The notes under the pieces are model-generated. The model ran no database searches. It was not told where the DNA came from and saw nothing but the letters and a program-made list of their open reading frames with translations. Of a stretch of DNA of 64,000 bases, positions 11,981-23,461 are shown piece by piece; the stretch's first letter is position 1; each line of letters begins with the position of its first letter. The position numbers were made by a program, and so were the translations under genes. The DNA is from Hygrophila difformis (lineage: Eukaryota > Streptophyta > Magnoliopsida > Lamiales > Acanthaceae): assembly GCA_030278955.1 (NCBI GenBank), contig JAOANR010000004.1, forward strand, positions 59,317,664 to 59,381,663. Direction: 5' to 3'.

Positions 11981-12156
11981 CACAATAGGTTAGGGGTTGG
12001 AGACTTATTCTAGTGGTCAAGTCCCCGTCTCCAAACCATAGGTTAGGGATTCGATCTTCCTCCCCTTTATTCCCCTTTGTAATTTGTGTGGTTTGGGCTC
12101 CACACACTTTTGCCGACCGTTTACCCCAAAAAAAAAAAAAAAAAACACAATAGGTT
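11981..12156 (+). mobile_element. tRNA-type SINE with target-site duplication
   Basis: The flanks are a perfect direct repeat, CACAATAGGTTA, at 11981-11992 and 12145-12156; with the A's before it the match is longer. The body (11993-12144, about 150 bp) opens GGGGTTGGAGACTTATTC. It has an A-box-like TCTAGTGGTCAAG and a B-box-like GGGATTCGATC about 35 bp later, and ends in a 17-18 nt A tract. This fits a short tRNA-derived SINE inserted by L1-type reverse transcription. Its 3' part recurs at 27814-27862. Confidence 0.85.
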
Positions 12157-13383
12157 AAGTCCGATTATTAATTGGTTACCCCTAGTAGCTGGCTACTATG
12201 CCTTAGCTTGTCTCAGGATACAGGATCTGCAATTATATATGGCTACGAAATTGGACAATTTGGACTACTAAAACTAGGTCAATGACTTAGGTTGTAAGGG
12301 AGGGAAGGGAACTTCTTTTTTTATTTGTATCTGAATAAATGAGACAAAGGAAGGGTGTGCTTGTCAAATTCGGACAACCTGGTTGAGACTTGACATCAGA
12401 GGCAGGGTTAGAGGATAAGCTCGTACAATTAATCCCTTAAAATATAGCCCATTACTGACTACTAGTCCATTAAATTAACAAAGTGCAGCTAATTAAGACC
12501 AATAATTGATGACTAAGAATATAATAATCCATGCATACATGGTGATGTCACCAAGGAAATTGTTTGTTAATCGGATAAACATCAGCAGCAGCGCTGCTCA
12601 TCGTTTTACCGCATTATTATTAAGGTAAAATTGTGTTTCTGCGGGACTTTGGTTCAGACATCTAGCTGTTCGGGCACTGGCAGTCCACAATAAATGTAGT
12701 ACATTGTTTTGGCTTTAGACATGGCCGATAGTCCTCCAAGCAATCCGACAAATAGTGTGTGTGTGTGTGTATACCAAAGCTGGTACGTTGCTCATCAATA
12801 AGACAGTCACAAAGCAAAGAGCAGAAGCAGATGCACACATGCTTGTACCTCTGTTATGTAGCCACTTGCCACCCAAAGTCCCAAACCAATTTAAACCTCA
12901 ACAAATATAGTATTTTAATTCAATATGGAAAAAGAATAGTATTGTCCATCATCCCCATTTGTTATTCTGTTGATCCTCAAATTTTTTTTTTGATGAGCAA
13001 AAGAAAAAAAAATTATGTTCATGTTGATGTTGATCCTCATTTAAGCATTTATGTTCATGTTGATAGAATGCCATTTTTTTTTAACAACAATAATTTAATA
13101 ATTTTATTGGACACTTGCAGTATATTCTTATGTGACTAAAAAAAATTAATCTGGAATAAATACTGGCTTATTTCTCCAAAAACTTTCCAATTATTACAGG
13201 GAATCTCACTCTACATGAAGTCATCATGAATCATTGTTGTCCCAACTCCCAACCACAATAAATTCAGCTGTAGACAGAGAACGTGTGCCTTGTCGTTTTC
13301 TATTTCTATTACAAACTCTTAGTCCACATATTCAAGTCTACTTTGAAATTTTCAAATTAATAATTAAAGAATATTAATGGAGT

Positions 13384-13390
13384 AGTGTTG

Positions 13391-13439
<49 letters not shown>

Positions 13440-13492
13440 CGGAACAACCTATACAAATCCCACTTGGGCTAAGTCCCAATGCCAGTGTTGAG
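13384..13492 (-). mobile_element. Truncated retroposon with 46-nt poly(A), minus orientation
   Basis: The direct repeat AGTGTTGAG occurs at 13384-13392 and 13484-13492. Between the copies are a run of 46 T (13394-13439) and 44 bp of unique sequence. On the minus strand this reads as a short 3' end (GGGACTTAGCCCAAGTGGGA, later GTTGTTCCG) followed by poly(A). This is the structure of a 5'-truncated SINE or LINE copy. The family differs from the SINE at 11981. Confidence 0.75.
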
Positions 13493-14396
13493 TTAATTAC
13501 TACCAAATATACTTACTTCTAAAAAAAATATTACAATATGACTCCTCACTTGACAATTCCCTTTGTTTTCCTTTTTTCACCTGGCTATATAGGCAGTAAA
13601 AAGTGTAAAAACAACACAATTTCGGACGTAGTTTTTTTCTCTTATTATGAGCAATTTTTTGGGACTTATTACTACTAGCAATTATGTGTGTAAAATAATA
13701 AAATCACTTGAGAGTAATAGTATATTAATTAGAAATATATAATAAAGTGAACATAAATAATTTATTGGTATGGCTCACGTTTTAATCTTCTAAAAAATTA
13801 AAGTTGAATGAGAAGATAAAATTATAATTTTACATTACTGATTATCATATAGCATATTATATTTATTTTTTCCATCCAAAATAAACTCTCAAATTTCCAA
13901 TTGATTTTTTCACTTTCCATCAAAGTTCACCCTCCATTTATTTACATTCATGATAATTCTCATAAATATAGTTCTTTTTATTATTATTGTACCGGCTAGA
14001 GGAATGAGTGGTGAGAATTCTCATAAATATTTTGATATATATACTTAAAAAAAATGTAGCCTTATTAAGCGATGATTGCGTCGAAATTGAAAAGATTATA
14101 AATATAGAAAATAACAAATATTTTTTATCTTAAAAAATAAGACACCACAATTAATTAAAAAAAATTAAATATATATAGTATATACTACTAGTATATAAAG
14201 AAAGGGTGTAGCCGTATAGTGTAGATGTGTAACCATTAATACCATTTCCATCTCAAATTCTAGATTGTACGCGTCCAGTTTGGCTCCCCTCCCTCAATTC
14301 ACATTTCACAGATTATTTCCCTACCTATATACACTTGTTGCTGCTGCTTTTCAGTCGGTTGACTCTTCAATTCAACAACACAACAACAATTCAACC

Positions 14397-14945
14397 ATGC
14401 CGGAATCCTCTTCCCCCAAGCGCCGCCGCAAAATCCACCTCCGCCTCACCGCCGATTCACCCCCTCCCATTTGGCGCTCCGACCTCCAGCAGCATTTATA
14501 CACGTCCAAGCTCGCCCAAACCCTACGCCGCCTCCGCCGCCCGAACTCCACCGCTCGCGCAGTCCGCGCCGCCGCCGATCGAGTCCTCGCCGTATCCGCC
14601 AGGGGCGGAACCCGCTGGAGCAGATCCATTCTCGCCGCCCGCCTCAACAAGAACAAGCACAGAACGGCTAAACCGGCGGCCGCCGCCGTATCCGGAATCA
14701 AGAAACCGCCGGTTCATAAAAAATCGGCTCCGCCGCCGATTGTCCGAAAGCTGAAGGCTTTAAGCCGATTGGTTCCCGGATGCCGCAAACTCTCGTTACC
14801 GAACCTTCTAGAAGAAACCACTGATTACGTTGCGGCGCTGGAGATGCAAGTCAAAGCTATGGCTTTTCTAGCCGGCCTCCTAAACGGCGGCGCCGGAAAC
14901 TCATCGCCGGCGGCCAATCAACACCAGTACTTTACCCCGTCTTAG
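14397..14945 (+). CDS. Atypical bHLH transcription factor, AIF/IBH1-like
   Basis: Single exon, 182 residues, GC-rich codon use. The start MPESSSPKRRRKIHL is preferred over the upstream in-frame ATG at 14265 because a TATA-like CTATATACAC lies between them and the intervening sequence looks like a 5' UTR with CAACAA repeats. Residues 1-110 are basic and Ala/Arg/Pro-rich. The conserved block is RWSRSILAARL followed, near 115-165, by IVRKLKALSRLVPGCRKLSL and then EETTDYVAALEMQVKAM. This is a helix-loop-helix with a degenerate basic part lacking the His-Glu-Arg needed for E-box contact. The pattern matches the plant bHLH147-150 (ATBS1-interacting factor) and IBH1 group. Those act by heterodimerising with and blocking growth-promoting bHLH proteins in brassinosteroid responses. 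The family call is firm; the exact member is not. Confidence 0.87.
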   Translation: MPESSSPKRRRKIHLRLTADSPPPIWRSDLQQHLYTSKLAQTLRRLRRPNSTARAVRAAADRVLAVSARGGTRWSRSILAARLNKNKHRTAKPAAAAVSGIKKPPVHKKSAPPPIVRKLKALSRLVPGCRKLSLPNLLEETTDYVAALEMQVKAMAFLAGLLNGGAGNSSPAANQHQYFTPS

Positions 14946-15050
14946 GTTTTGGATTCAAAAAAAAAAGGGAAAAAAAAAAAGAAAGAAAAGAAAATCATTG
15001 TGAATAATTTAGGAGGGTATAGGAGACAGGCAAAGGAGTTATCGTGTAGT

Positions 15051-15091
<41 letters not shown>

Positions 15092-15809
15092 GTACTATTA
15101 TTATTATTATTACTACATTAATTTTGGGGTGTTGTCTATACTATACTCGTAGTATATCTTTGTTGTTTGACTTTGAATAAATTTGTTTTGTTATAATGCA
15201 GTGCCGATACTAAAAATGTAGTAATGGAAAAGGGAAAAAGAAGACAAGAATGGGCAGGTCGGCACATGGTAAGGAGAGGCCCACGCACATGTGGGTTGGC
15301 TGCTAAAGAGTCGAACATGTTGTTCTCTTTTCATAATGGGATATGCTTTAGCTTTACATACAATGCCATTGGATTTGTTTGTGTCCTTAAAAGTAAAGTT
15401 TATGGTCGTCTGCAATTCTTTCTTGCTGCATTCTCTAATTCACATGTTACTAAATTTACCCCATCACTTGTCTTCTTTCATCTTTCTCTCTCTAGCTTTA
15501 CTACTACTTTTCAGTCAATTTTTACATTTGTTTTATCTTTTATGTTTGTCACTAGTAGTTCTATAACTTGGAGATTTAATTTACACAATTAGTTACGCGA
15601 GGTACAAAGGTCATCAATCGGTTAGGCTGGTGTTACCACTTTCATTTTACACTGCTCAACCACACAAGTTATCATACAACAATCTCCTTAGTTAAATGGT
15701 TTTGAGCTTTTGATTCGAATATAAAATATAAATAAATAAGGAAATCAATCACTAATAAAATTTGTATTGCCTCACACAATATATCGTAATATCTGTGGTT
15801 GATTTTTAA

Positions 15810-16075
15810 TACTCCCCATGTCCCAACTAAGATGTTCCGTTTGACTTCTGTACACAATCCAATGCATTTTTTTAATCGTTAATAATTCAAAATATGTACA
15901 AATAAAAATTATGTAAAATATATATTCTAGAACTATACGATTAGACGAATCTAACAACATCATACTCGACTTTTTTTTCTTTCAAATATATATTTACAAT
16001 AATATTGAGTCAAAATTGAACAATGAACAGTGTCAAAAAGTCAAACAAGACGTCTTACCTGGGACGGAGGGAGTA
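15810..16075. mobile_element. Stowaway-like MITE
   Basis: Inverted ends TACTCCCCATGTCCC and GGGACGGAGGGAGTA are bordered by TA. The interior carries the word GATTAGACGAATCTAACA, which recurs in several Stowaway-like copies in this window. Length is about 266 bp. Confidence 0.85.
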
Positions 16076-17244
16076 TAATTTTTCACTTTTGTTACTTTAA
16101 GTGTTACCATATATGCTAAGCAAAAAAAACGTGTTACTGTATATGAGATTGTTTAAAAATGAGTGAATCTGCTGGGAAAAGTTAAAACTATCATTAATTT
16201 ATATCAATATCCCCCTATTAACTTCTACTTTTAAAAATTATACGGTATTTTTTCCCCTAATTTTTAGTAATCTTACTACATAAAAGGCATTTTAGATGTT
16301 TTACATGATAAAATTAGAATATACTATTCTCTATGTTTCTTTGAATAAAAAGGCTTCGGCCCTCCATTTTCCCCTGAAGAAAAAAAATGCTTCTAAAAAG
16401 AAGTAAGTGTTTATGAAATATTATCCAAATAACTTCTCATCCTTCTTCTACGTTTCTTTTTAACTTCTGTGTTTATTTAAAAGTGATAACAAAGTCTTAG
16501 TTCGAAATCAAATAAAAGATTCAATTTGAATTTTTTTGGTTCACACATATATGTATATAGTATAGTATTTCAAGTTCTAAATTTGTGGAATATATCGCTG
16601 GAATACAACTTTTTCCCACATGCATACAGCAAATGTTTTTGGGCATCAACAGTAACATAATGATATGTCCATGTGAAAATCAAAATAAGTAACGTAGTTA
16701 GAGGCTTAGGGGGCAGGCCAAGGACCAACATGGAAAGAAACGATGATATGGACGAACATTTCAATTCTTTGTCCAAAAACGGATGAACAACACTGATGAT
16801 GTGCGACTGTCTAATTGTCCTTGCCCACCAGTATATTATTTGGATTCATATATGATTAATTAATTAATTAAATTTGTATGTCTAATTAATTTTTAGGTAT
16901 ACAGTTCATGTAATTATTAGAACCAATAACATGATCATCTATATGACACACCATGTGGCTACCTACTAAATGGAATAATAGAATGGCATTTGAAATAGAA
17001 TCAAAACGCATATAAATTACAAATATAATCATGCGACAAGTTTTATCAAATAGAATACTTATTATACAATTTAGAAATATGTATTTTTGTATTATATAAA
17101 TCCCAACAGACATGTGAGTGTGCCAATGCCAATGAAAATCCAACTGTCGATTTGCGACAATTCAGTAATTGTGTGAGCATATAAGTTGTGGAGTAATAAA
17201 TATAGCGTACGTGCACAGTGGCAGGCGGCTAGGTTTCGAATTTT

Positions 17245-17304
17245 TGAATCAGGGTTGAACCATATATATAGTGATTATGAATCAGGGTTGAACCATATAT
17301 ATAG
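17245..17304. repeat. 33-bp direct duplication
   Basis: TGAATCAGGGTTGAACCATA followed by TATATAG occurs at 17245-17271 and again at 17278-17304 without change, separated by TGATTA. It is a local tandem duplication with no coding role seen. Confidence 0.85.
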
Positions 17305-17624
17305 CTAGGACCACTAATAATTTTTTGAATATTTAAGGCACCACGGTTGTTGTCCATTCAGATCTTTGAATTTGCTTCTTTCTTTCTTTTCTCGTTGATC
17401 GATAATTTAAATATGTTCAAATAGTACCCTGTAGACTGTATAGTATGGATGGTGTTGGCTCTTATTTGCTGGGAAAGACAATCTTCTTTTAATTCCTTTT
17501 TTTTTTTTTCATGGCATATGTTATTATCCTATGATAAAATTACAATACCAAAAACGGAATATGTTATGTTGCTGATTCTGCTCGTGCAGAATTGCTAAGT
17601 TAAAGCCTTATACGTGCTAAAGTT

Positions 17625-18175
17625 ATCCAAATTAATAATGACTTATAATTGGAAAACATTGCAACACTTATTCAATTAGCACGACGTGAACTGTCCACTA
17701 ACACCATTGGTTAACCATTATGGAAAGTAAATATCACGTTACTCAAATTGATAGTGTCTTATAATGGAAAATTATTGAAATATTTATCCGGTTAGCACGA
17801 CGTAAACTGTCCACTAGCACCATCGGTTAAGCATTATGGAAAGTAAATATCATGTTACCCAAATTAATAATGTCTTATAATTGGAAATGATTGAACACTT
17901 ATTCGGTTAGCATAACATGAATTGTCCACTAGCATCATTGGTTCAGCATTATGGAAAGTAAATATCACGTTACCAAAATTAATAGTGTATTATAATTGGA
18001 AATGATTGAAACACTTATCCGGTTAGCACGACGTGAGTTGTCCCCTAGCAATTTCGGTTAAGCATTATAGAAAGTAAATATTACATTACCCAAATTAATA
18101 GTGTCTTATAATTAGAAATGATTGCAACACTTATCCGGTTAGCACAATATGAACAATCCACTAGCACCATATGCA
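17625..18175. repeat. 116-bp tandem repeat, nearly five units
   Basis: The word TTATAATTGGAAA or a close variant recurs at about 17643, 17759, 17875, 17991 and 18107, a regular 116-bp step. Each unit also holds CCGGTTAGCACGACGTGAA, TGTCCACTAGCACCA, GGTTAAGCATTATGGAAAG and CACGTTACCCAAATTAATAG variants. No reading frame runs through it. It is a minisatellite-like array about 550 bp before the LRR gene. Confidence 0.9.
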
Positions 18176-18723
18176 CCTACAAAATTTTGGTCATTCTGCA
18201 TGCTAACCTATCCCACCAAAAACTATAGTTTGTTTGATAATTTTTTTTGCTAGATTTGTTTGGTACTTAATAAATGGAGTTGACCTTAAAATATTTAAAT
18301 ATAAATTCACATTTATGAGTTCTCAATTTTTTTCCCAGATGCTTAATTGTGTTCACATCATCCTTTTATGAGATACCTATGTATATATATGCATTAAACA
18401 AAGTGCACTAATCCTTTATATATATAAAAGTAGTAAGAAACTACACACACAGTTTCCCGCCCATCATTTCACCCCTCACAAATCAATATTTTATTATTTT
18501 CTCTCTCACCCACTGCACAACCCTGAATTTATTTAAAAAAATCAAAATGACGTGGAAAATTAACTCTCTCCATCCAAGTTAGACATTTAATTCTCTGCTG
18601 GCTTTTAATTCGTCTCCCATCCCAAATCTCTTTACCCAGTCTATTTAAAATCCCAGATTTCTACAGCATGCCCTAATTTCCTACGGCCTCCTCACCTCCC
18701 ATTCGTCTTCCTCTCTTTCCCCT

Positions 18724-20652
18724 ATGGTAGAAATTCAAATTACTCTCCTCCGATCTTTCCTCCGTCGCTGGGCATCTACTATTCCACCACCGTGTTTCGC
18801 TGCTGATTTCTCTTCTAGGTATTTTTCTCCAACGATGTATATTTTATTTGTTTATTTTCTCTATTCTCAATCCATCCGACCAGGATAGGGCCAGTGTCTC
18901 CCCTCCCCTTCGATCGGAGATCCCCGCAAGATATTGCCCCTCCGCCGCCGCTGACTCCTCCTGCCGCACCGCAGGTCTCTCCTTCTCCACCTTGGCTGTA
19001 GGCTATTTCTGCGTTGAGTGGTAATCTCTTTTTTTTTTCTTTTCTTATATGTTTTCCTAATTACTATGCATTTTTGTTATTTACTGTTTATCAAGGGTAT
19101 GGATTTTATTTATGTTGGCTTCTGTATATGTAGTTTTCTTTCCGCTTCTAGCAATAGGGAAGTCGTTGCAATCACTTCGAGTGCTCAATTTAAGGTAATT
19201 TTTCTGTACCCGTTGATTTGTCATCCTCCTCCTGATTTTTCTTATTTGTTTTTTCCGTCTTTCCTCATTCCAAAAGAAACCAACCAAAGGAATATTGAGG
19301 TTCCTTTGAAACAAATTTTTGCTGATGCTGAATCTTGTGGCTAATTGTTTCATTCTGTGTTCCATTTAAAAATGTTTCAAACAGCATTCAATTAAGTATA
19401 AATTGATTTGAGTCGTCATGCGTTATAGGTCATATATTAAATGTCAGCAGTAAAAGTTTTGGGTTTAAATTTCAGGCTCTGTACCTTATTAAGCGAAGAT
19501 GCAGACTGCCTCAAACAGGCTCTGGTTCACATGCCTAATTTGCAGAATCTTGATATAAGTGATAATTTGATTGAGAATGGACTGAGGTTGGTTTTCCTCT
19601 CATCTCATCCCTTCTTGACAACATTGCATATAGCAGAATGCTTTTACAAAACCTCCGGAACTGTCAATGTGTATCAAGGTTATGACTTTAATTACATCAA
19701 CTGGGCAATTGTTACCACGTACTGATGTTTCAGGCTTTACTTGATTGAAAATTGATTTTGCAGGGGCCTGATTACTTATTTTAGTGAGATATGCAATCGA
19801 GACTTACCATTTCTTGAGCTGAAGCTTGAGAACTGTGAGCTTACTTTCAATCAAGTTGTTGAACTTTTGCAAGTTCTTTCAACTATGAAGAAACCACTTA
19901 ATTTGCTTTCACTCAAGGGCAATAATCTTGGCAGGTCTTGTTACAATAAAGATGTTATCCAAAGGCTTTAATTTTGAAGTTTAATGTTCTCATCAGTCTA
20001 TTTGGCTCTCCTCAGTAAAATTGGGGCATCACTTGGAAAGTTTTTGTGCACCGGCATTTCTGCCCTTGATGTTGAAGACATTGGACTTGGTTTTTTGGGC
20101 TTCCGTCAAGCACTCGAGGAAATAATGGAGAACTCAAAGATGAATTACATAAATATAAGGTCAACCAGATATTGCCTTCTTTTGGTCAAATGTTACGGAA
20201 GGTCCCATTTTATTGGCTTTCCCATAAACTGATAAGTGGTGACTTTTGGCAGCAATAACCATGGTGGAATTGAAGCTGCAAACTTCATTGTTAGACTCAT
20301 CTCACATGCCAAAAGTATTGTCGCAATTGATTCAAGATTTAACTTAATGCCTATGGAATCATTATCAGTGATATCTTCTGGCTTAAAGGCCTCAAAAGGT
20401 GTAAATGCTTTTCACTTTATTTTATCCTACAAAATTGTACGATTTCCCATAGGAAGTCCCTTAACTTTTATGAGATTCGGATGCTTTATGCTTTCTACAG
20501 TGAAACTGAAGCATTTGGACTTGACTGGGAACAGTTTCTGTGATCAACTCGCTGCTGATGGAGCATCTGGTTTGGATGAATTTCAAATCAATGGGCTGTT
20601 TAATCTGCTATTAGCACCTGCCCCATATTTACGTTACGATGACGACCCTTAG
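18724..20652 (+). CDS. Short LRR (RNI-like) protein
   Basis: Eight-exon model: 18724-18818, 18895-18974, 19152-19194, 19476-19586, 19764-19934, 20016-20159, 20253-20398, 20501-20652; in frame, 313 residues. From 19152 on, the ribonuclease-inhibitor-type leucine-rich pattern is clear (SLQSLRVLNLR, MPNLQNLDISDN, LPFLELKLENCEL, PLNLLSLKGNN, ISALDVEDIGLG, LKHLDLTGN). The protein ends in YLRYDDDP. The splice borders there fit well. The first two exons (MVEIQITLLRSFLRRW, then Ser/Pro/Ala-rich) are much weaker: they resemble an organelle leader, and exon 2 was picked by frame alone. The protein may be a truncated relative of a longer LRR protein. I do not recognise the family member; it is a candidate pseudogene or young gene fragment. 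Confidence 0.6.
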
Positions 20653-20907
20653 CTCCTTCATCAACCAGTATTCAATTGTGAAAGCAGATTTGATTAAAAT
20701 TTAAAGCAAGCTGCACCATCGGTAATGAAACATGATATGTACGTTTGTGTGTTTTAACTTACTAAGCTTGTTGCAAATCACATAATCTGTCATTTTTCAG
20801 AGTTGTAAAATGTATGTACCAGGTAAGTATACATACTAAACATTGCTCAATGCAATAATTTGTGATTCAGTGTGCTTCACTAACTGATGTGTATGTAGCT
20901 CAAAGAT

Positions 20908-20963
20908 TATGTTGGCTTCTGTATATGTAGTTTTATTTATGTTGGCTTCTGTATATGTAGTTA
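20908..20963 (+). repeat. Two tandem copies of a 30-bp word also present in an LRR-gene intron
   Basis: TTATGTTGGCTTCTGTATAT followed by GTAGTT occurs twice here, and a third time at 19105-19136 in intron 2 of the LRR gene. Copy 3 and the intron copy agree over about 30 bases. Confidence 0.85.
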
Positions 20964-21378
20964 TTTACTATAAATAATTTAAATATTTATATTTTACCTA
21001 ATCACAATTTAACCATCTAACTATTATAAAAAAAAAAGATAAAAATATTTGTTAGAATATTTTATTTCAGAAAAAAAGTATTTTTAGTGACATCTTCAAT
21101 TTTTTTAAATTGATTTAATTTAAATTTATAAAAATTAAATGAAATTAATAAATAGTGCATGCAATGAATTTATTGTAATGAATAAATATATGAAGCATAT
21201 ATAATAATTATTAGTGTATGCATCATATATACTGTAATTTTTACAATTATCAGTATATATTTGAATATAGAAAAATATATTTTATAATGTCTATAAAATA
21301 TTGGATAATAGTATTATGCAACTGTGTTCAATTTTTTATTTCGTTTATTTATATTATACTATTGTAAGAATTGATTAC

Positions 21379-21637
21379 TACTCCCTCCGTTCCTTTTTAG
21401 TTGTCTTTTTAGAGAGTTTAAAGTGTTCCAAAATAGTTGTCATTTTTAGGTAGTTATTTGTAGTTATACTATGTTTTTACTAAATTGCCCTTCACTTTAT
21501 ATAAATGCTATTTGTTGATATTTATTAAGAATGAGTTTAGTTGAAGGGTAAAAATGTAAATTCATAAGTTAATTAATGCAAACCTTGGTTATTGAAATTG
21601 AGCTGAAAGAGACAACTAAAAAGGAACGGAGGGAGTA
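21379..21637. mobile_element. Stowaway-like MITE
   Basis: Near-perfect inverted ends TACTCCCTCCGTTCCTTTTT and AAAAAGGAACGGAGGGAGTA, with TA borders. Its interior (AGTTTAGTTGAAGGGTAAAA) is shared with the copy at 39147-39392, so the two belong to one subfamily. Confidence 0.9.
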
Positions 21638-23199
21638 ATATTCTAAAAAAAAATTATGTATTATATTTTTGATATTTGTGCAATTCGTTATAATAAGGGG
21701 TAATGGTTGAAATTGATTACATCTGCCAAGTCATAATAACCTATACTTCCAATAAAGTGGATGTATTAAATAGAAATTTAAATGAATTCTTATCTATTAT
21801 AGGTACCCAAAAAGATTGTGAGAGAAAATTATTATTTTATAGTTCCCATAAAAATTATAGCAGAACAATAATGATTCATTTATGGATAGTTACGAAATGG
21901 TTATGAGAAATTCAAATTTGATACACAAACTGATAGTACTAACTCTGTTTTTTTAATAATTGCACTATTCTTAAATTTCAAGTAATTCAAGACATATTTT
22001 TAACCATTAATAACTCTAATTATATATAAGTAAAAATTATCAAAATTTTATATTTTGAAACTACGTAATTAGACGAATCTAACAATATCTCATACGACTG
22101 TATTTTTCTTATATAACTATGTTTAAAAAATTGATCAAAGCTTATTTGTCAAACAGTGCCTTTGTCTTTTTGAAAAAGTCACTTTACCTCACATTGTTTC
22201 ACAAATTAATGGATTCGATTTATCTATTTTCCAAATAAGGCCAACTATATTTTATATAAAGATACACATAATTACCTACCTAAAGGCGTTATTGAAAGAA
22301 AAAAGGAAACACTCTCTTTAGTATGATTATTTTTATTCCAAATTACATGATGTTTCGAAATAACAATCTTTATAATAATAAAGTTATTCAATCTAATACT
22401 CCCTCCATTTTTTTTTTTAGGTTACACTTGGTATTGGCACGGGTTTTAAGGAAAATGCTTTAGTTGAATCATAACCAAGTCATTAAAGAAATAAACTAAA
22501 ATGAGGTACTTTAATTTTTGTCCTTCTTTTTTAAATATTGGAGGGAAGTAAATTTTAAAAGTTTCAACTTTCCAAGTATAATTAATCATTTTAATTAACT
22601 TTAAAAATATTCTAAATTATTTTAATCATTTTAAGTAAACCCATCATTATTATATCATATATCTAAAGTATTTGATTTTATATGATATAACCACAATAAA
22701 CGTGTAAATGAAAAAAATTAAACCACAACAAATATATAGTTAAATAGTGAACTGAACCCTAATTTGATGTATTCATACCATTATTTTAAATCCATATTTT
22801 AAATATTTAGTCATAAACAACACCAAAATATTTTTTCTTATACACTTAAAAACCATAATGATTTTAAATGTGCTATATTTGAGATGGAATGAACCAAATA
22901 ATTATTTTGTTGCGCATCATCATTACTTCCAATTGAAGATTATCCAATTAAATTAAATATTAGAGGTGGAATGAACCAAATAAGAAAAGCTGTCAAGAAA
23001 CATGGTTAAAAAGAAAGTATTAAAATAGTACTGGACGGGTAGAAATACATTTAAAAATAGTATTGGACTATGTGCAGAAATGCATTTCTCAATAAATTAT
23101 ATTTAACTTACTCAACATTTTTAATTAATATATTCAAAATTTAAAGTGCCTTGGGAAGCAACTTGGTGGATTTTATTTCTTTCACTTTTAGCTATATAT

Positions 23200-23461
23200 T
23201 ACTTCCCCTGTTCTCATATAAATGCACCATATCTGTATTTCACGCAGTTCAATATACATTTTTAAATGTTTGTAACTCAAATTGTATATAAGTAAAAATT
23301 ATAAAACTTTGATATTATAAAACTATGTGATTAGATGAATCTAACAAGATCTCACATGACTATGTTTTTTCTTATATAACTGTCTAAAAAATTAGTCAAA
23401 ATTACCCAATGAATAGTTACTACTATGCAAATAGTTCACTTATATGAGAACCGATGTAGTA
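23200..23461. mobile_element. Stowaway-like MITE
   Basis: Inverted ends TACTTCCCCTGTTCTCATAT and ATATGAGAACCGATGTAGTA. The interior carries GATTAGATGAATCTAACAAG, the word common to other Stowaway-like copies here. Confidence 0.8.

Larger units (their letters stand above)
11813..14396. other. Gene-free region between the PPR and bHLH genes
   Basis: AT-rich with no supported exon. It holds two retroposed SINE-like insertions with target-site duplications (11981-12156 and 13384-13492), a short (GT)n near 12755-12772, and plain AT-rich sequence from 13600 to 14200. The last 130 bp carry the probable bHLH promoter and 5' UTR; a TATA-like word (CTATATACAC) lies near 14324. Confidence 0.6.
14946..18723. 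other. Gene-free region between the bHLH and LRR genes
   Basis: Reading frames here are short and low-complexity. Contents: an A/G-rich tract just after the bHLH stop, a 35-nt T run (15052-15086), a Stowaway-like MITE (15810-16075), a 33-bp direct duplication (17245-17304) and a 116-bp tandem array (17625-18175). The last 250 bp are pyrimidine-rich (CTCTCTC, CCTCCTC), as in a plant 5' flank. Confidence 0.6.

Noticed and set aside
11993..12144. A functional tRNA gene
   Set aside because: Only the internal promoter boxes are tRNA-like; there is no cloverleaf, and the A tail and target duplication show a SINE.
14265..14396. N-terminal extension of the bHLH protein from the upstream ATG
   Set aside because: A TATA-like box lies inside this stretch and the sequence looks like a leader with CAACAA repeats; the family normally starts near MPESSS-type basic N-termini.
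22397..23040. A further complete Stowaway-like MITE
   Set aside because: The left end TACTCCCTCCATT is clear, but I could not find a matching right end.
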